Source: Candidula unifasciata
Lineage: Eukaryota > Mollusca > Gastropoda > Stylommatophora > Geomitridae
Assembly: GCA_905116865.2 (NCBI GenBank)
Contig: CAJHNH020006101.1
Coordinates: forward strand, 25,001 to 89,000
Direction of reading: 5' to 3'
DNA: 64,000 bases
The position numbers and the translations under genes were made by a program. The notes below the pieces were generated by a model, which searched no databases, was not told where the DNA came from, and saw nothing but the letters and a program-made list of their open reading frames with translations. Shown piece by piece: positions 20,121 to 32,149 of this stretch (position 1 is its first letter; each line of letters starts with the position of its first letter).

Positions 20121-22330
20121 TTCAGCCGCCCGGAGGCCTGCTATATGAAGGAAGGTTCCTTGGCTGTCTTATTTGATTTCCTTTTATTTGTGGTGTGTAA
20201 GTCACACCTGATATTCCGGTTCTTTGCTTCCTTGCTGCGGTGTGGTGCTTGTGTTTTTGGTTCTGGTGTGGTCCAGTTTTCTTAGTGATGATATCGACGG
20301 GTACTAGCTGACTGTTGCTGGTGCTTGGTTTGCCTCGTGCTGATCGCTGTGCTGGTGCCCTGTTGCTGCTTGGTTGCCGTTCTGTAAAGCCGCCGGGAAA
20401 AGCCAAACAAACACCGGGTCACAACGTCCCGAACAATGCTCCTTTTCAGGACAACCAGGGCCGTCACAGTCTGTTGTTGTGATCAGCCCTTTTTTTTTTC
20501 ACGGATTTGTGGAGAAGTAGTGGAGGTAAGGTAGGCTGCAACTGAGGGATCTAATTTGCTCGAATGTGCCAGGAGTTGTGATAGTTAGGTCGGGAGAATG
20601 AGAGCGACAGATAGATTGAGATAGATGCGTTCCACTCCTGGTGGGTTGAGGTCCCTTGGTCTGAAATAAAAGTAAAAGGCATTTGTTAAAATACATGTGG
20701 TTTGGGGTGGGGTGGCATGAGAGAGACTGAAATTCCCAAGTGCTGGTCCCCTTAGGTGCAATGCCCTCATCTATCTGCTTCGGAACGTCGGGTGGCCTGC
20801 GGTAGTTTCCGTTGTCTTCTTATTCCTGAAAATATACTAAGTTAAGATTTTTGGTTAGCTCTATGTAATTTACGTAGTTATTCGCCCATGGGGCTGTTGC
20901 AGGTGGGTGGGGCTCCGGTGTGGTGTTGCTGGCTATCCATGAGAGGGACAGTGCGGCTTCTAGTACTGTAGGCGTCCCCGTTTGCCTCGCTTGTACTGCT
21001 TGGGCCTTAGTGGTGTGATACTCTCCTCCTCCTTCTCTGATTCATCATCGGTAGTTGTTGCTAGTCTCCGTACCTCTTCTCTCTTTTTTTTTTCTTTAGT
21101 TTGTCTGCGGCTTCTTGTAGTTATGCGGATAGTTGGTATTTGTATTCACGTATTTTTCTTGCTTCAGCACTTGGTAGGCGACACTCTTCGTCCACCTTTT
21201 TCTGGTCGAGGTGAAGGAGCACCATTAGGCTGTGTGGAAATATCTTCTGATTCGCAATTCGGAGCCTTTCTTTAAAGTTGGCCTCCATGCTCTCAAGACT
21301 TTCATCATCAGTTATAGTTCCTGCTTCTGTGGCTGTGATTTCGATTTCGGTGGCTGTGCTGCTGTCAACCTTCTGCGTTATACTGTCTGTGGATGTAAAT
21401 TTATCGGCCTTGCTTATACTTGGTTGCTCTACAACTTTGCTGGAGGCCTCTTTTTCTTTCTCTAGCAGGACACGCTCCGTTCTTGCCGCCAGCACTGCAG
21501 CTTCGGCTTTTGCTTTTGCCTGGATCATAAGGGTGACTTCTTTATAAGTGCATTCTCGGGCTTCTTTAAGTACTTCAGTTTCCTGTCTTCACTCCTCCCT
21601 TTCTTCTTGTCGGCGGGTCTCTTCTGCTGCTCTTTCTGCTTGGAGATTCATAGTCATTTCTAGCAGGTTTTTCTGCATTTGTTCAGCCTCTGCTAGTTAC
21701 TTTGTTTGCTGCGAGACTTGTCTGTCTTCTTTCAAGGCTTTTATTTCGGTAAATTTGTAGCAAACTTTTAGAGTCCTTTGTGGCTGTGATCGCCTTATCG
21801 GCTCGTCTCTCTGATGTGCGTTGTGCTGACTTCCCTATTGGTTGCTTTGGTGCTAATGGAAACCTGGGTGCCACGTATCTCTTTCTAGCTGTTTCGTGGG
21901 CTGTTTTTAGTGTCTTCTTGCACTGCTAAAGAGACGGGCAGCCCATGTATCTCGCGCCATGTGCACCGGAACAGTTGAAGCACTTGTGGCTGCTGTTCGT
22001 TTTTTTTTTTAAATTAGTGTCAATTTTGGCTAGAGGGCACTCCTCGAATTCGTGGTCCCCAGAACAGTATCTACACGATAGGCTGCTGCGGCAGGACGAG
22101 GCTATATGCCACGCCCTATTGTAGCCTGAGCACTGCATGATGTCTGGGGTGTTGGTCCCAGGCTGCTGCTGCTTGTGTAGGCGGAGGGGTCCTTGCGCCA
22201 CTACTGAGGCGGCTTCAAGCACCCCTAAAAGGGCGGTTCCTGGGGGAGCGGCCCCCTTGACTGGTGATCCTGGTGTGTCAGTGCTTAAACTAGCTGTCGT
22301 ACTAAGCGTAGTTTCTATTTTCTATGGTAA
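20120..22330 (-). pseudogene. Jockey-like LINE gag (ORF1) remnant with zinc knuckles
   Basis: Minus-strand frames contain two good CCHC-type knuckles near 21960-22100: CRYCSGDHEFEEC (C-x2-C-x3-H-x4-C) and CFNCSGAHGARYMGC (C-x2-C-x3-H-x6-C). A degenerate third lies upstream. This arrangement is typical of the ORF1 nucleic-acid-binding protein of jockey-type LINEs, which packages element RNA. Downstream (21120-21870) is a Lys/Glu/Ala-rich, probably coiled-coil segment in several frames, and then a basic, Pro/Gln-rich stretch (20120-20410). In-frame stops (for example just after the second knuckle) and frameshifts show it is broken. No reverse transcriptase follows, so the copy is partial. Confidence 0.65.
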
Positions 22331-22339
22331 TTGGTAAAG

Positions 22340-23690
22340 TTCACGGTTGTTTTCAGAGGGTAACGCACGCCCTAAGTCACGGTTTAAAGTGTCTATAAGG
22401 TAGATTATAATTACCTAGGGCGTTGTTCCTTCCTCTGGTGATTCTTGGCTACAATGGTCACCTGTGTAGATCGTGTTGCTGGCAGTTATCGTTTTGCTAG
22501 GTGCGTAAACGGGCTGCTAATGACCCAAACGCAGCCGACCTCGATAGCTTAGTCGAGACAGACTCAGCCGAATGTCGAGCGAATCAGTGTCCAGTAGCTA
22601 GCTATCGAGAATCAGGCAACGAATGGATAGTTAGCGGGCGACATGGCGAGGCGGGCTGCTTACTTTGGCGCTCAGCGGGTTGCTCGTGTGAAGGCTGTCA
22701 GCGGACTGGATTGTTGAAAAGGAAGGACAATTCCCAGTTCTAGAATCCACCTTTTTTCAAGTTCTTCTAAGCTTCTCCTACATTACTTCTAAAACCACTC
22801 TCATTCAAGGATGTCACAGCCCCACCCCGTGGGTAAGTCTATGAACTGTCAGTCAGGACTGTACAAAACTTCCCACGGCTACATTCTCCTGTTCAATCAA
22901 GCTGGTCAAAGATCATAAGCCAAGTCACATCCCTTCTTCAACCTGCCATCACCTTTATCAGACCATGTCAATACTGACGGTCTGCCCTGTACTCAAGTTG
23001 GGTAACCTCAGAGGGAGATAAATACAATTAGCCTGAGTTATTTGCTCCTAAAGGTCTGGCTAGGAGATAATTATCTGACACCTCAGTCCTGCAAGCAAAA
23101 TCTCCAGCCACTAAGTCTGAGTTAGTCAGTCTCACTGGTGTCACAAAGTCTACCTGCTTAGTCGTGTTATATGTACCTTAACACTTAACATCTGGGAAAA
23201 AGTCTCAATGTTTGATATCACCAGAAGTCCAGGTGAATTAAATAGGGTTGTTCTGGTCGCCTTACTTAGGTTTAGGATGTATCCAAATCCATATTTTTCT
23301 GTATACTTTAAAATACATAAAAGAAAAAGTAGGTTGAGGGAAGACATATTCTGAAGTCATCGAGCGTTTCGTGACACCAAGCACGACTCTTCTTCTAACA
23401 ATGACTTTCCAGTGACGAATAAAACAAGGTTGTAACTATTGATTTTAAATCATACAGAATTTTGTCTTATTTATTATTAATATTTGTGTTTTGTTGTAAT
23501 CTATTGTTATCTCGAAGAGAGTGCGAGAAGTGTGTCCAATGTTTTATTTATCTTGAATATCCTTCGCATCTATGATAGTAAATAGATCTACTAAGATTGC
23601 TCGTCAAGCCGACGGTTTGGGTTTATTCTGAAGCTCAAATAAGATTATCCCGACCTATGGCCGAAATAATGCATAAAATTCATTCATTCA
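22340..23690. other. Intergenic stretch without recognisable gene
   Basis: 22340-22740 may be the 5' part of the LINE to its left but has no supportable frame. 22750-23690 is ordinary AT-rich sequence with no repeats or exons seen. Confidence 0.45.
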
Positions 23691-23696
23691 ACTACC

Positions 23697-24035
23697 GCTA
23701 CTACTGCTGCTGCTACTATTGCTTAGTAAAAGACCTTTTCCACGTTTTCGGGCGTATTGGGCACACATGACTAGCTCTACGTTTTCTCGACCAATCGGCA
23801 CTTCCATGGGAGATGGGATCAACATGACGCCGACCGCCTTTACGTCCTACGATTTTAGCGGGTAGCCATTTAGAGCAGGGTAGCCAAGTAGCCAGTTTGA
23901 GATCTGGAAGAAATAAGTCCGGCTCCGTTCGGATTTGAGCCCACGACCTTCGGAACCGCAAGCGAGCCTCTCGTCGCTACACCACAACAGCTCCCTACTA
24001 CTACTGATACTACTACTGCTGCTGCTTTTACTACG

Positions 24036-24075
<40 letters not shown>

Positions 24076-24211
24076 ATACCACTACTAGTACTACTACTAT
24101 TACTACTACTACTACTACTATTACTACTACTACCACTACTAGTACTACTACTATTACTACTACTACTTCTACTATTACTACTACTACTATTACTACTATT
24201 ACTACTACTAT

Positions 24212-24243
<32 letters not shown>

Positions 24244-24395
24244 TTATTACTACGACTACTTTTACTACTACAATTACTGTTGCTAGCTACTGCTACAACT
24301 ATTATTACTTTTGCTGTTATAGATGATACTACTGTTACTTTTGCTGCTGCTGCTGTCACCACCACCTCTACTACTACTACTACTACTATTACTAT
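23697..24395. repeat. (TAC)n microsatellite split by a SINE
   Basis: ACT/TAC triplets run from about 23995 to 24260 and degenerate to about 24395. A short stretch of the same kind (CTACTACTGCTGCTGCTACT) lies before the SINE at about 23698-23723, so the SINE appears to have entered the microsatellite. Confidence 0.9.
23726..23993 (-). mobile_element. SINE-A copy inside a TAC microsatellite
   Basis: Reverse orientation: tail AGTAAAAGACCTTTTCCACG at the left, CGACCAATCGGCACTTCCAT in the body, head near 23930-23990 with B-box region GGATTTGAGCCC (seen as written on the plus strand, hence a degenerate reverse form). TAC/GCT triplets flank both ends, which hides any target duplication. Confidence 0.75.
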
Positions 24396-24731
24396 TGCTT
24401 ATCACACAAGGCATAATTACGCAAACAGACGTGATTACCAATATCACGTGGCCTAGACCAGAGTTCTTTAACCCATAGGCCGCAGAAAGATCCAGGTGGG
24501 TGATTGCTTCATCGTGTAACGGGTAGGATATGCAGTTTTTCTCTCCCTGGGCTGACATCTATAGGATCACCACCTCAAGGATAAAAACAAGGGACACAAA
24601 CTCCAGAAAAACCCGCTCAGCTGCTTAGATTTCCTCATTTATGAGCAGCTCTAGATGCAGCATGAGCTGACAACTTGTCTTGAGAAGCAAATCTCATCTC
24701 ACGGGTTTCCACCGCCAACTGACAGCAAGAC

Positions 24732-27057
24732 CAGTGTTGCCACTTTTCTTTGACAAAAAATATCCAAAACGGTGTCAAAAAATATCTAAAAAGATCTAAA
24801 TCTGCGTGGAAAAGATCTAGAAAAAACATCCAAATTGAAAAAGTCAAAAATTACATAGCTTTTGTTATGACTTACCCTACATAATCATGTCCTCACCTTC
24901 ACTGATGTCTGCCTCACAAGATCCACAGGATAAACTTAGCTTGGATAATGAAGTTGAAGCTTCAGATCCAAAATGACCCTGGTATGCTTTAGCTGTTCAA
25001 ATGTCTTTATAAGTGGAACAGTAGGCTTTTTTCTCTAGTCTCATCAGGCCGAATTTTAATGGCACGATAGCATTTAAGAGGTCAAATTTCATCCTGTTTT
25101 TTAGGTTAGATTTGATATAATTCCTAGCACTGAAAACTCTTTCTACGTCAGCATTTGAGTGGGGTAGTATCATGGCAGACATGGCACTTTAAAGAGCTTA
25201 CAGAATGGACTGTTTGATGAGGCATCTTTAAATTGTCTCACTTCACTCCAAAACGCTTTAGTTTCTGTTTTGTTTGTACATTCAGCTAACTTTATTTTGG
25301 TTAACTGATATTCTGCTTCTGCGACACTATTATCAGTAGCCCCTAAAAATGTCATAACTTTACAATTTTTAGGTATGTCGTTTATTGGCTGAAGTATGTT
25401 GCTCACAGAAAAAAGAGAAATATTTTTCAAAACATCTAGATTTTCAGGAAGTCTCTGCTTCAATTGCTTCAATAATGAGATAAGGAAATCTTGACAGCGT
25501 TTTCTTAAGTTGTTCTCTTCATTCTCTGTTAACAGTCCTTTTGTTTTTAAATCATCAATTTTTGATTCGATTTAATATCCAAGGTGTGGCTTAGGAGCCA
25601 AATAGCTCTCTAGTGAGCAAATCAGATTTTGAAGTTGGCAACACCAGTCTTTTACCAACCGAGTGAAATAGCAATGTGAGATCATCAAGTAATTTAACTT
25701 TATCAACAAGTTTAGATTCGAACAGTTTATTAACTTTTTGCACTTCCATTAGAATAGGTTATAAAAAGAGAATGAATGACAAATTTTTTTCATCACTGTA
25801 CATTCCATATAGTATTTCAGCTGTGTAGCACTTTTCACTTTGTCTTGTTATTTTAAAGTGTGTCTTCAACTTCAGCCATTGCCTAATAATTCTTTCAACA
25901 GCTGGTTAAATTGATAACCATCTAGTTTTGCAATCTGACATAATTTTTGGTGGTGTGGAACCATCATTCAAGGCTGTATATAATGTATTGTATTGCTGTT
26001 GTCTGACAAATGATTTTGAAAACCAGTAAAGTGTTTCAGCAATAAGGTATTCCAAATTCCTTGGTAAATATTTAGATGAAGCATGAGATAATGCTAGCTG
26101 CAATGAATGACGCATACATTTTATAAGTATTAACGATGGGTTAGCTTCCTTCAACTTGGCATAAACGCCATTGTTTATACCAACCATCACTGAGGCATTA
26201 TCAGTACCAATTACAGCCAAATTCTTCAAGCCTAACTGTTTGCTGATTAAAAGGTCCTTCAGTTACTAAACTATACTTGCTACACCACACTTTTCAAATT
26301 GAACTAGCCCAAGATTTTTTACAAATCGATCAAAAAGTCACAGTTTGAAATTGCGCAGTGACAAATTAAAAACGTTGCGACTGATACTTCAACTTTTGAT
26401 GATTCATTTATCAGTATAGTACTGAAAACAGAAGTCAGCGGTGTAATATCTTTAAATGAAACTGCAGTTTTATGCTTTTTTTTAGTCTCTGCATGACTCT
26501 TTGAGTTTTGTATTTTCGCTTTAATTTCACACTTGCAGTACTTACAACAAGCTTTGGTCATATCCCCAGTTTTTAATTTTGTCATCATGCAACCACTCTT
26601 TCCAAATTTTTTGCTCATACTTTCTTTTGGCATGTTGAAAGGTTTTTTCAAAGTGAAAGGCACATAAGAAGGTGAGCAATAATTTTTTTAAATCACATGA
26701 AAAAGAAACGCAAAGTCAGCACAGTGAGGATACGGTTGAAACAAAGTGAGTATGATTTACGCGCGTTTTTATTAATCGGGGCTGCCAGATATTTGTGCGT
26801 TGATCCCAGTGAGAGTTCAAAGTTCAAGTAATGGCAGTTTTCACAATGTACGTACCAGACCAAAACAAAAATATTGAAGTAAATATTTTACACAGTAATT
26901 ATTAAATTGACAATAAAAGAAAAAAAAATCTATAAAATATCTAACTCCATATGAAAAGAATCTAGAAAAATATTTACGATCTAAACGTCAAAAACAGTAT
27001 CTAAAACAATAAAAAAGATCTAAATTTGGATATAAAAGATCCAAAGTGGCAACACTA
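24732..27057 (-). mobile_element. Complete hAT DNA transposon, decayed transposase
   Basis: The element is 2326 bp. Its terminal inverted repeats are CAGTGTTGCCACTTT on the left and TAGTGTTGCCACTTT on the right end read inwards, a single mismatch at the first base. It is flanked by a perfect 8-bp target duplication AGCAAGAC (24724-24731 and 27058-27065), the duplication length typical of hAT. Both ends are rich in subterminal motifs of the type GATCTAAA/ATATCTAAA (about 24760-24840 and 26930-27045), probable transposase binding sites. The interior encodes a broken BED/hAT transposase on the minus strand. Confidence 0.9.
24997..26663 (-). pseudogene. Broken hAT transposase (BED finger to dimerisation domain)
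   Basis: Minus-strand pieces in order: 26663-26319 holds a BED-type finger (CCKYCKCEIKAK followed by SHAETKKKH). 26229-25906 holds an RNase-H-fold segment (IGTDNASVMVGINNGVYAKL... CMRHSLQLALSHA). 25472-25170 is a helical insertion-like part, and 25182-24997 the C-terminal hAT dimerisation motif (LPHSNADVERVFSARNYIKS). Stops and frameshifts separate them, for example TAA near 25573 and a break near 26263. A hAT transposase cuts and pastes the element through the terminal repeats; this copy cannot make a full protein. Confidence 0.8.
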
Positions 27058-27069
27058 AGCAAGACTTGC

Positions 27070-28455
27070 GTTTTTAAAAAAGCTTTTTTCGCCGGTAGTG
27101 TCACTACTGGTAGTGTTTCCGGTTTAGGGGTGCTGATACAAGGAAACTTGGCGGACGGTAGGGGGGGGGGGGCGCCACCATATATTCTACAGCATATATA
27201 CTATACAATTTGTAAAAATTTTAATTTTTTTGTAAGCCAAGTTTTGGATTTTGATAAAATCCCATTAGAAGCCCTGCCTGACACACCTGACGCGGACGCT
27301 GTTTCACCTCCGATGTCAACATAAAAGTACCCAAGCGTGACATGCTCGTTCGATCGAAAATCCCAAGAATAGTGGCGACATCTGTTTGTTGGATGTGGCG
27401 ATTGTCACGAATCAGTTCATCGACGCGAGCTTGATGTTGTTAATTCACAGCTGTGATCACTTGTCTCGTTTTTTATTTCACCTAGCAACTCTCTTTTCAT
27501 TCCCAATTTCCTCAGTACCTCTGTATTTGATAGCTTTTGTTTCCATGAAATACGACCTAATCTTACTTTATTATTAGTCAACCACAAACATGGGAAATCC
27601 ACAGGTCACGGGAGGGTCAAATATTTCAGTTGGTAGTAAAATAAGGGGATCCTGAACTCGCGCGAAAACCTTGGCCTTGAAAGAAACGCGCTAAATAAGA
27701 GAAAACACTAAAAACACACACCTACCAGACTAAAATATTGGACTGTCCCCTGACGTCATTTGTGGTGGGTTAAAAAAGAAAGCACCGGATACTGTTGTGC
27801 GCCTAGGCTACTTTCCACGAAAGTGACCATTCATATCTTGAAAATCCTTCATACATTATTCTCAAATCGTGGTCGTTTGTCCCTCGGTATTATTAACAAT
27901 GTTATGTCCTTGGAGACAAGACTTTTTTAAACCGCCCTGACATTTGCTTTTGTATGCAGAATGGCAATTATATATAATACATTTGAAACACGGTTATACG
28001 AGAGAAAAAAAAGTACAGTACTTAAAAGGAGACCGTCTATACACGATTGTTGCATCTATTTAAATAAAAATGTTATTGTTCGTTTGTTGCTAACGGCTAA
28101 TCCCAGATTGCTTTAAGATTCCGACGCGCGTATTTTTGTTTAAAAGTGTCACACGAAGCACAAACAACATACCTCCAGCGACAATCGCATCGGCATCATG
28201 GTTTTGTTTTCCGACGATCCGATTTTGTTTTCGTTACTGCGTTCCCGGCGTGGGTTTTTATGTCCGCTGGTAGGCGAACTTTGACTGTTGACCTCAGAAA
28301 TGTGCATGAAGCTGTGGTTATGGGGACGAAGACGACCACTAATATAAAGACACAATTTTATGTTGCGTGTTCTAGAGTCTGCAAACCAGACTATTTTTAT
28401 ATCTGCCCAAACAATAATTGTGGAATTGCCCATATTAGATGCATACAATTTCTAT
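27070..28455. other. Intergenic stretch without recognisable gene
   Basis: A G run lies at about 27162-27171. Short open frames are present (for example 28146-28589 on the plus strand) but lack splice context or recognisable domains. Nothing can be supported. Confidence 0.4.
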
Positions 28456-28459
28456 TTTC

Positions 28460-28656
28460 GGCTTTCCTCCGAACTTCTACCCCGGCATTATGGCGGCCAA
28501 GCAAACAGCCTAACAGGGCCTCAGTCGTGTGTAAAATGCGGACTTTCTGCTCCTCGGCTGAAAGTCCTACAAGTCCGCATTTTTCATAGGACTGAGGCCC
28601 TGTTATGATATGTGTTTGGCTGCCATAATGCTGGGGTAGAAGTTCGGAGGAAAGCC
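28460..28656. repeat. Imperfect 86-bp inverted repeat (foldback)
   Basis: The left arm 28460-28545 and the right arm 28571-28656 are reverse complements with about 10 mismatches in 86 positions by hand alignment. A 25-bp loop separates them. The arms contain GGCTTTCCTCCGAACTTCTA and AACAGGGCCTCAGTC. The structure could be a foldback or MITE-like element, or a hairpin RNA source. Confidence 0.9.
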
Positions 28657-28769
28657 CTATTTTCGTTCTTGTCCATTAGCCAGACTGAGCCACAGCAACG
28701 CGTGCCTGGGTAATGTTAGATTGAAAACTGATGTCTACGAAAAATTATGAACATTAAATTTGGGGAAGA

Positions 28770-28993
28770 GGTCACAGAGAACTGTATCGACTACAAGAAC
28801 GTGGAGATATGATGGGCACACTCTGAGACGAAATCAGCAAAGAGTTACAAAACAAGCACTTAGCTTGGAAACAAACGGTCTGAACAATAAAGGACGTCCA
28901 ATGGAAACATGAAGAACATTATTAACAGAGGCTAAAAATGCTGGGCTGAACTCCATGTCAGAAATCGAGAAGGTTGCATGCAATAGAGTTGAG
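28770..28993 (+). pseudogene. LINE reverse transcriptase C-terminal remnant
   Basis: The plus-strand frame reads RRWRYDGHTLRRNQQRVTKQ, then LNNKGRPMETW, a stop, and MSEIEKVACNRVEWR. This follows the common LINE ending 'RRWxWxGHxLRR...KQAL...GRPxxTW...L...AxDRxxWR'. A SINE-D copy begins immediately after it. Confidence 0.7.
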
Positions 28994-28995
28994 TG

Positions 28996-29205
28996 GCGCC
29001 CGGCTCACTAGCGTAGTTGGTTAAAGCTGTCTTCGCGGCGGCTGGGTGACAAACTCCTTGTGGTCCGGTTTCACGCCCGGGGTAGGCAGAAAAGCCGCAT
29101 TTCTCCCAGATTTACGGTACCTATCATGGAATCAAGGCCGAAGGGTTGCAATATCCATAGTACCGAGCCAAAGGGTTTGCAACTCGTGGTTTCTGGATAT
29201 TCAAG
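28996..29205 (+). mobile_element. SINE-D copy 1, tRNA-derived head
   Basis: The head carries A box TAGCGTAGTTGG and B box GGTTTCACGCCC. The body has GGTAGGCAGAAAAG, TTTACGGTACCTATCATGGA and the twice-repeated AAGGGTT phrase, ending TGGTTTCTGGATAT. It is nearly collinear with the copy at 60036-60253. Confidence 0.82.
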
Positions 29206-30235
29206 GGGAAAAAAACAGAGCTGAGTTGAGAAATCTAATGCGAGCCCTATGCGGCTACTAACTTGTTCACGGAGGATGCTGATAAAAGACGGTTGTAGAA
29301 AAATAAAATTTGCGTGGATGGAGATGGAGTGTGAATTAACCGCCTTGTCAAGATTCAACCGTAAGTTGTAGGAGAGTTTAAAGGCCCCCCCCCCCCCAAA
29401 TTCCCCTTTCCATCCAGATTATGTTCGGAGCCTCAGGGTGTATGAGCTCCCAGGTTCTCGCGTCCTTGCTCTCATGACAGGTCAGAGACTCGAGACCAAG
29501 TGACAGGTAAAAACTAAAAATCTGCATTTGTGATTATTTAAAATAATTTTTTTCCAACAGCCGCTGTGGCTAACCAGTTGTGCCTCGTACTTTGGGAGTT
29601 GTGAATCCCTAGGGGTCGTCGTTGAAGCTAATGAGTTGGTGCATGCTAAAATAACAAATGATCGAAATTTATTTTCTAAGGTTCACAAATTCCGCACAAA
29701 AGCTCACCTTCTTACACTTGATCCATCCAAACACTCAAGCAATATATTCATATAGCAATATACATTCAGAGACCACTGCGTAAATGGAATAAACTCTAGT
29801 GCGGTGAAGTTTATTCTGTGTACTTAAATTTTTAATCTACACAGTTGTATACAGGGCATCGACAGAGCGTTCATGGATGAATAGGCAGACGTCCTACAAA
29901 ACCTGGTGCTCTGACAAGACGTCCATATTAAAGACTCATAATCGTCCACATTGTACAGATCTAGGCCTGACAATGCATACATAGAAATGCATTCACCACG
30001 ATGATTTTGAACGTGTTGTCCAGATAAAAATCCTTTAAATGCATAGCGATCGATAGCGAATCTTCTTGGTGGAAACTAATGAGACGTGTATAGAAAATCA
30101 TTAACTTGATAAAGCAGGGGTCCCCTAAGACCATCGAAAAACACATACTGACTGAAGCTATGAAGTAAAAACGAAAATTATTTTATTGCTGGGGGTCACT
30201 ACAAAATGAGCAACTGTATTAAAAAACTAAAAAAA
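29206..30235. other. Intergenic stretch with a possible SINE head
   Basis: A C run lies at about 29386-29396. A tRNA-head-like phrase (GTGGCTAACCAGTTGTG... GGAGTTGTGAATCCC) at about 29570-29612 could be another short SINE head. No exon is recognised. Confidence 0.35.
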
Positions 30236-30239
30236 AAGA

Positions 30240-30480
30240 ATATCCCCTGTGGGTAGCAGGGCCCTACTTTAGGGGGGGGGGGGAGAGAGAGGCAGACTCA
30301 CAAACATATCGTTGGAGTCGAATAATTAATTAGGGCGTTTACTTTGAAGTCAGAGTGCATCTGCCTGAGAGGTAAGGTACCAACAGCCTGCATACAAATA
30401 GGTCAGGACTGTAAAATGGATGTGCATGCAAAACTCAAGTTCTGAAGTAAGCCCAGAGATCTGAAGTTTCCACCAGACTA
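30240..30480 (-). repeat. Dispersed repeat C copy, reverse orientation
   Basis: The reverse complement contains the family phrases: CAGACTACAATGTG side first, then TTACAGTCCTGACC, GTACCTTACCTCTCAGGCAG, ATGCACTCTGACTTCAAAGT and the terminal CCCACAGGGG. A G run at about 30272-30283 interrupts it. Confidence 0.65.
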
Positions 30481-30567
30481 CAATGTGTGAACACTAAAAC
30501 AAACAGGAAGTAACAAGTTTCACAGTAAACAGAGAGATTAGAACAAGTAACACATTTCTCCCATCTT

Positions 30568-30670
30568 GGACATGCGGCAACAGATAAGGGCAGAAGTCAA
30601 ACAGATAAGGGTAGAAGTCAAACAGATAAGGGTAGAAGTCAAACAGATAAGGGTAGAAGTCAAACAGAAA
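30568..30670. repeat. 21-bp minisatellite, about 4.5 copies
   Basis: Units of CAAACAGATAAGGGTAGAAG plus T repeated four to five times. It is unrelated in sequence to the other 21-bp array at 1628. Confidence 0.92.
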
Positions 30671-30834
30671 AAGAAAAGAATATATGGCAAAAACCACCAT
30701 CCCCAAGAAGATACGCAAATTACTGACACATTGAAAATGAGAATCATCAAATTCTTTTTCTTATAAACTTTCCTGACTGTTGTGAATCATCAAATTCTAC
30801 TTCTTATGAACTTCCCTGACTGTTGTGAATCATC

Positions 30835-31270
30835 AAATGTTACATATACTCAACACTGCTGTATGGTGCAGAAACCTAGACATTGAACAAGCAACTGGAA
30901 CACCAAACTAAGGCGCTGGAAAGAAAACTAGCTCATATTTTATGGAACAAAAAAAAATCAAACAAAAGTTATGGAAATATTGCAAATGATAGTTACAGCA
31001 GAAAAATTTTAAAAAGAAAACATTAATATTTTCCAGCTACATTAAAAAAAAACCTTTTAAAAACCATACTGTAGGGAACCAAAGAAGCCAAGAGAACAGG
31101 AGGTAGACAATGGTTCAAACTGGAGGACATCAAGAGATGGGCAAACAGCAGTCTGAGAGTGTTCTTACTGCAAAGACCAAGAGACAGAAAGCGTTAGAGA
31201 TCTGTTGCAGCCAGCCTTCATTGCGGAGATGGCAGCTGAATAATTGATAGCCTGGATTATGAAGACAAGC
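30835..31270 (+). pseudogene. RTE-like LINE 3' remnant
   Basis: The plus-strand frames read STLLYGAET (then a stop) and TLNKQLEHQTKALERKLAHI, matching 'LLYGxExWxL...L...EMRxLR'. After a gap comes FKLEDIKRWANSSLRVFLLQ and RPRDRKR, matching the 'W.DDIKRW...DRxxWR' ending. It is broken by several stops. Confidence 0.65.
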
Positions 31271-32145
31271 AGTAGTTACCTTAATTGAACTTAATTCAAT
31301 GGTTCTTCATAAAGGATCCACCTAATATGGACTTCACTAAAATGATCTTACTCTTCTACCAAACACCAGGAGAAAACTCAGATGTAAGAATTATTATACT
31401 GGATCCTAATCACACAAAATTTAAGGGAAGTAATAATCTAATGAGAAAATACATGTCATAGAAGAAAGGAAAGAACAAATCAAGGAAATGAGAACCTAAT
31501 TTCTCGTGGCTTCCTGAAAGTCATGACTTTGGCTCCTAAGGTCTTGCTATAATGAATACCAGATAAACAAGCTGGCAAGTTAAAGTGATCAACATCATGT
31601 TAACAGCCAGGTGCCAACTGGTGTATACAAATATGAATCCAGCATCATATGGTTCCTCTCAGAAAGCTGCACTACAACTTCAAAGGAAACACCCCTAATT
31701 ATTTGACATTGATGATACCTTTGGTAGGGAGGCAGAAGGTCTATCTCCCCCACCATAGGACCCTAGAACACACATGGGAAATGCCACTGGCATGAAAGGG
31801 TCCTTTTGGTGGTAGAGGTCCAGTAGCCTAAACTGTTGAACAAAGCATGCAGCTCAGAAACAATAAGGTTTCATACCATCACAAATGTTGCCAACACATA
31901 GTAGAGTTCCCAAAAGCACCAGAAGGGACAACAGAAAAAGGTCAATATATAAAACTGATAACACATTGTAATAAAAACATCACTTTATTAATTTAAAATA
32001 CAAACATGATACAAGTTACAAAAAAGAGTGAGCAACAGAATGAAATCAAACTGGCTCTTGTGTTCTTGGCTAGAGAGCAGAGATACAATTCATAGCTAGC
32101 ACAACTGGTATTCTGTAAGAAAGTTACCCATTCCTCCCCATCAAA
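31271..32145. other. Intergenic stretch without recognisable gene
   Basis: No supportable exon or repeat. A minus-strand AATAAA (TTTATT at about 31984) exists but lies 3.5 kb beyond the zinc-finger gene's stop. Confidence 0.4.
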
Positions 32146-32149
32146 CACT

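Noticed and set aside
28146..28608. 147-codon plus-strand frame and antisense partner
   Set aside because: Part of it is the left arm of the foldback; no domain or splice signal.
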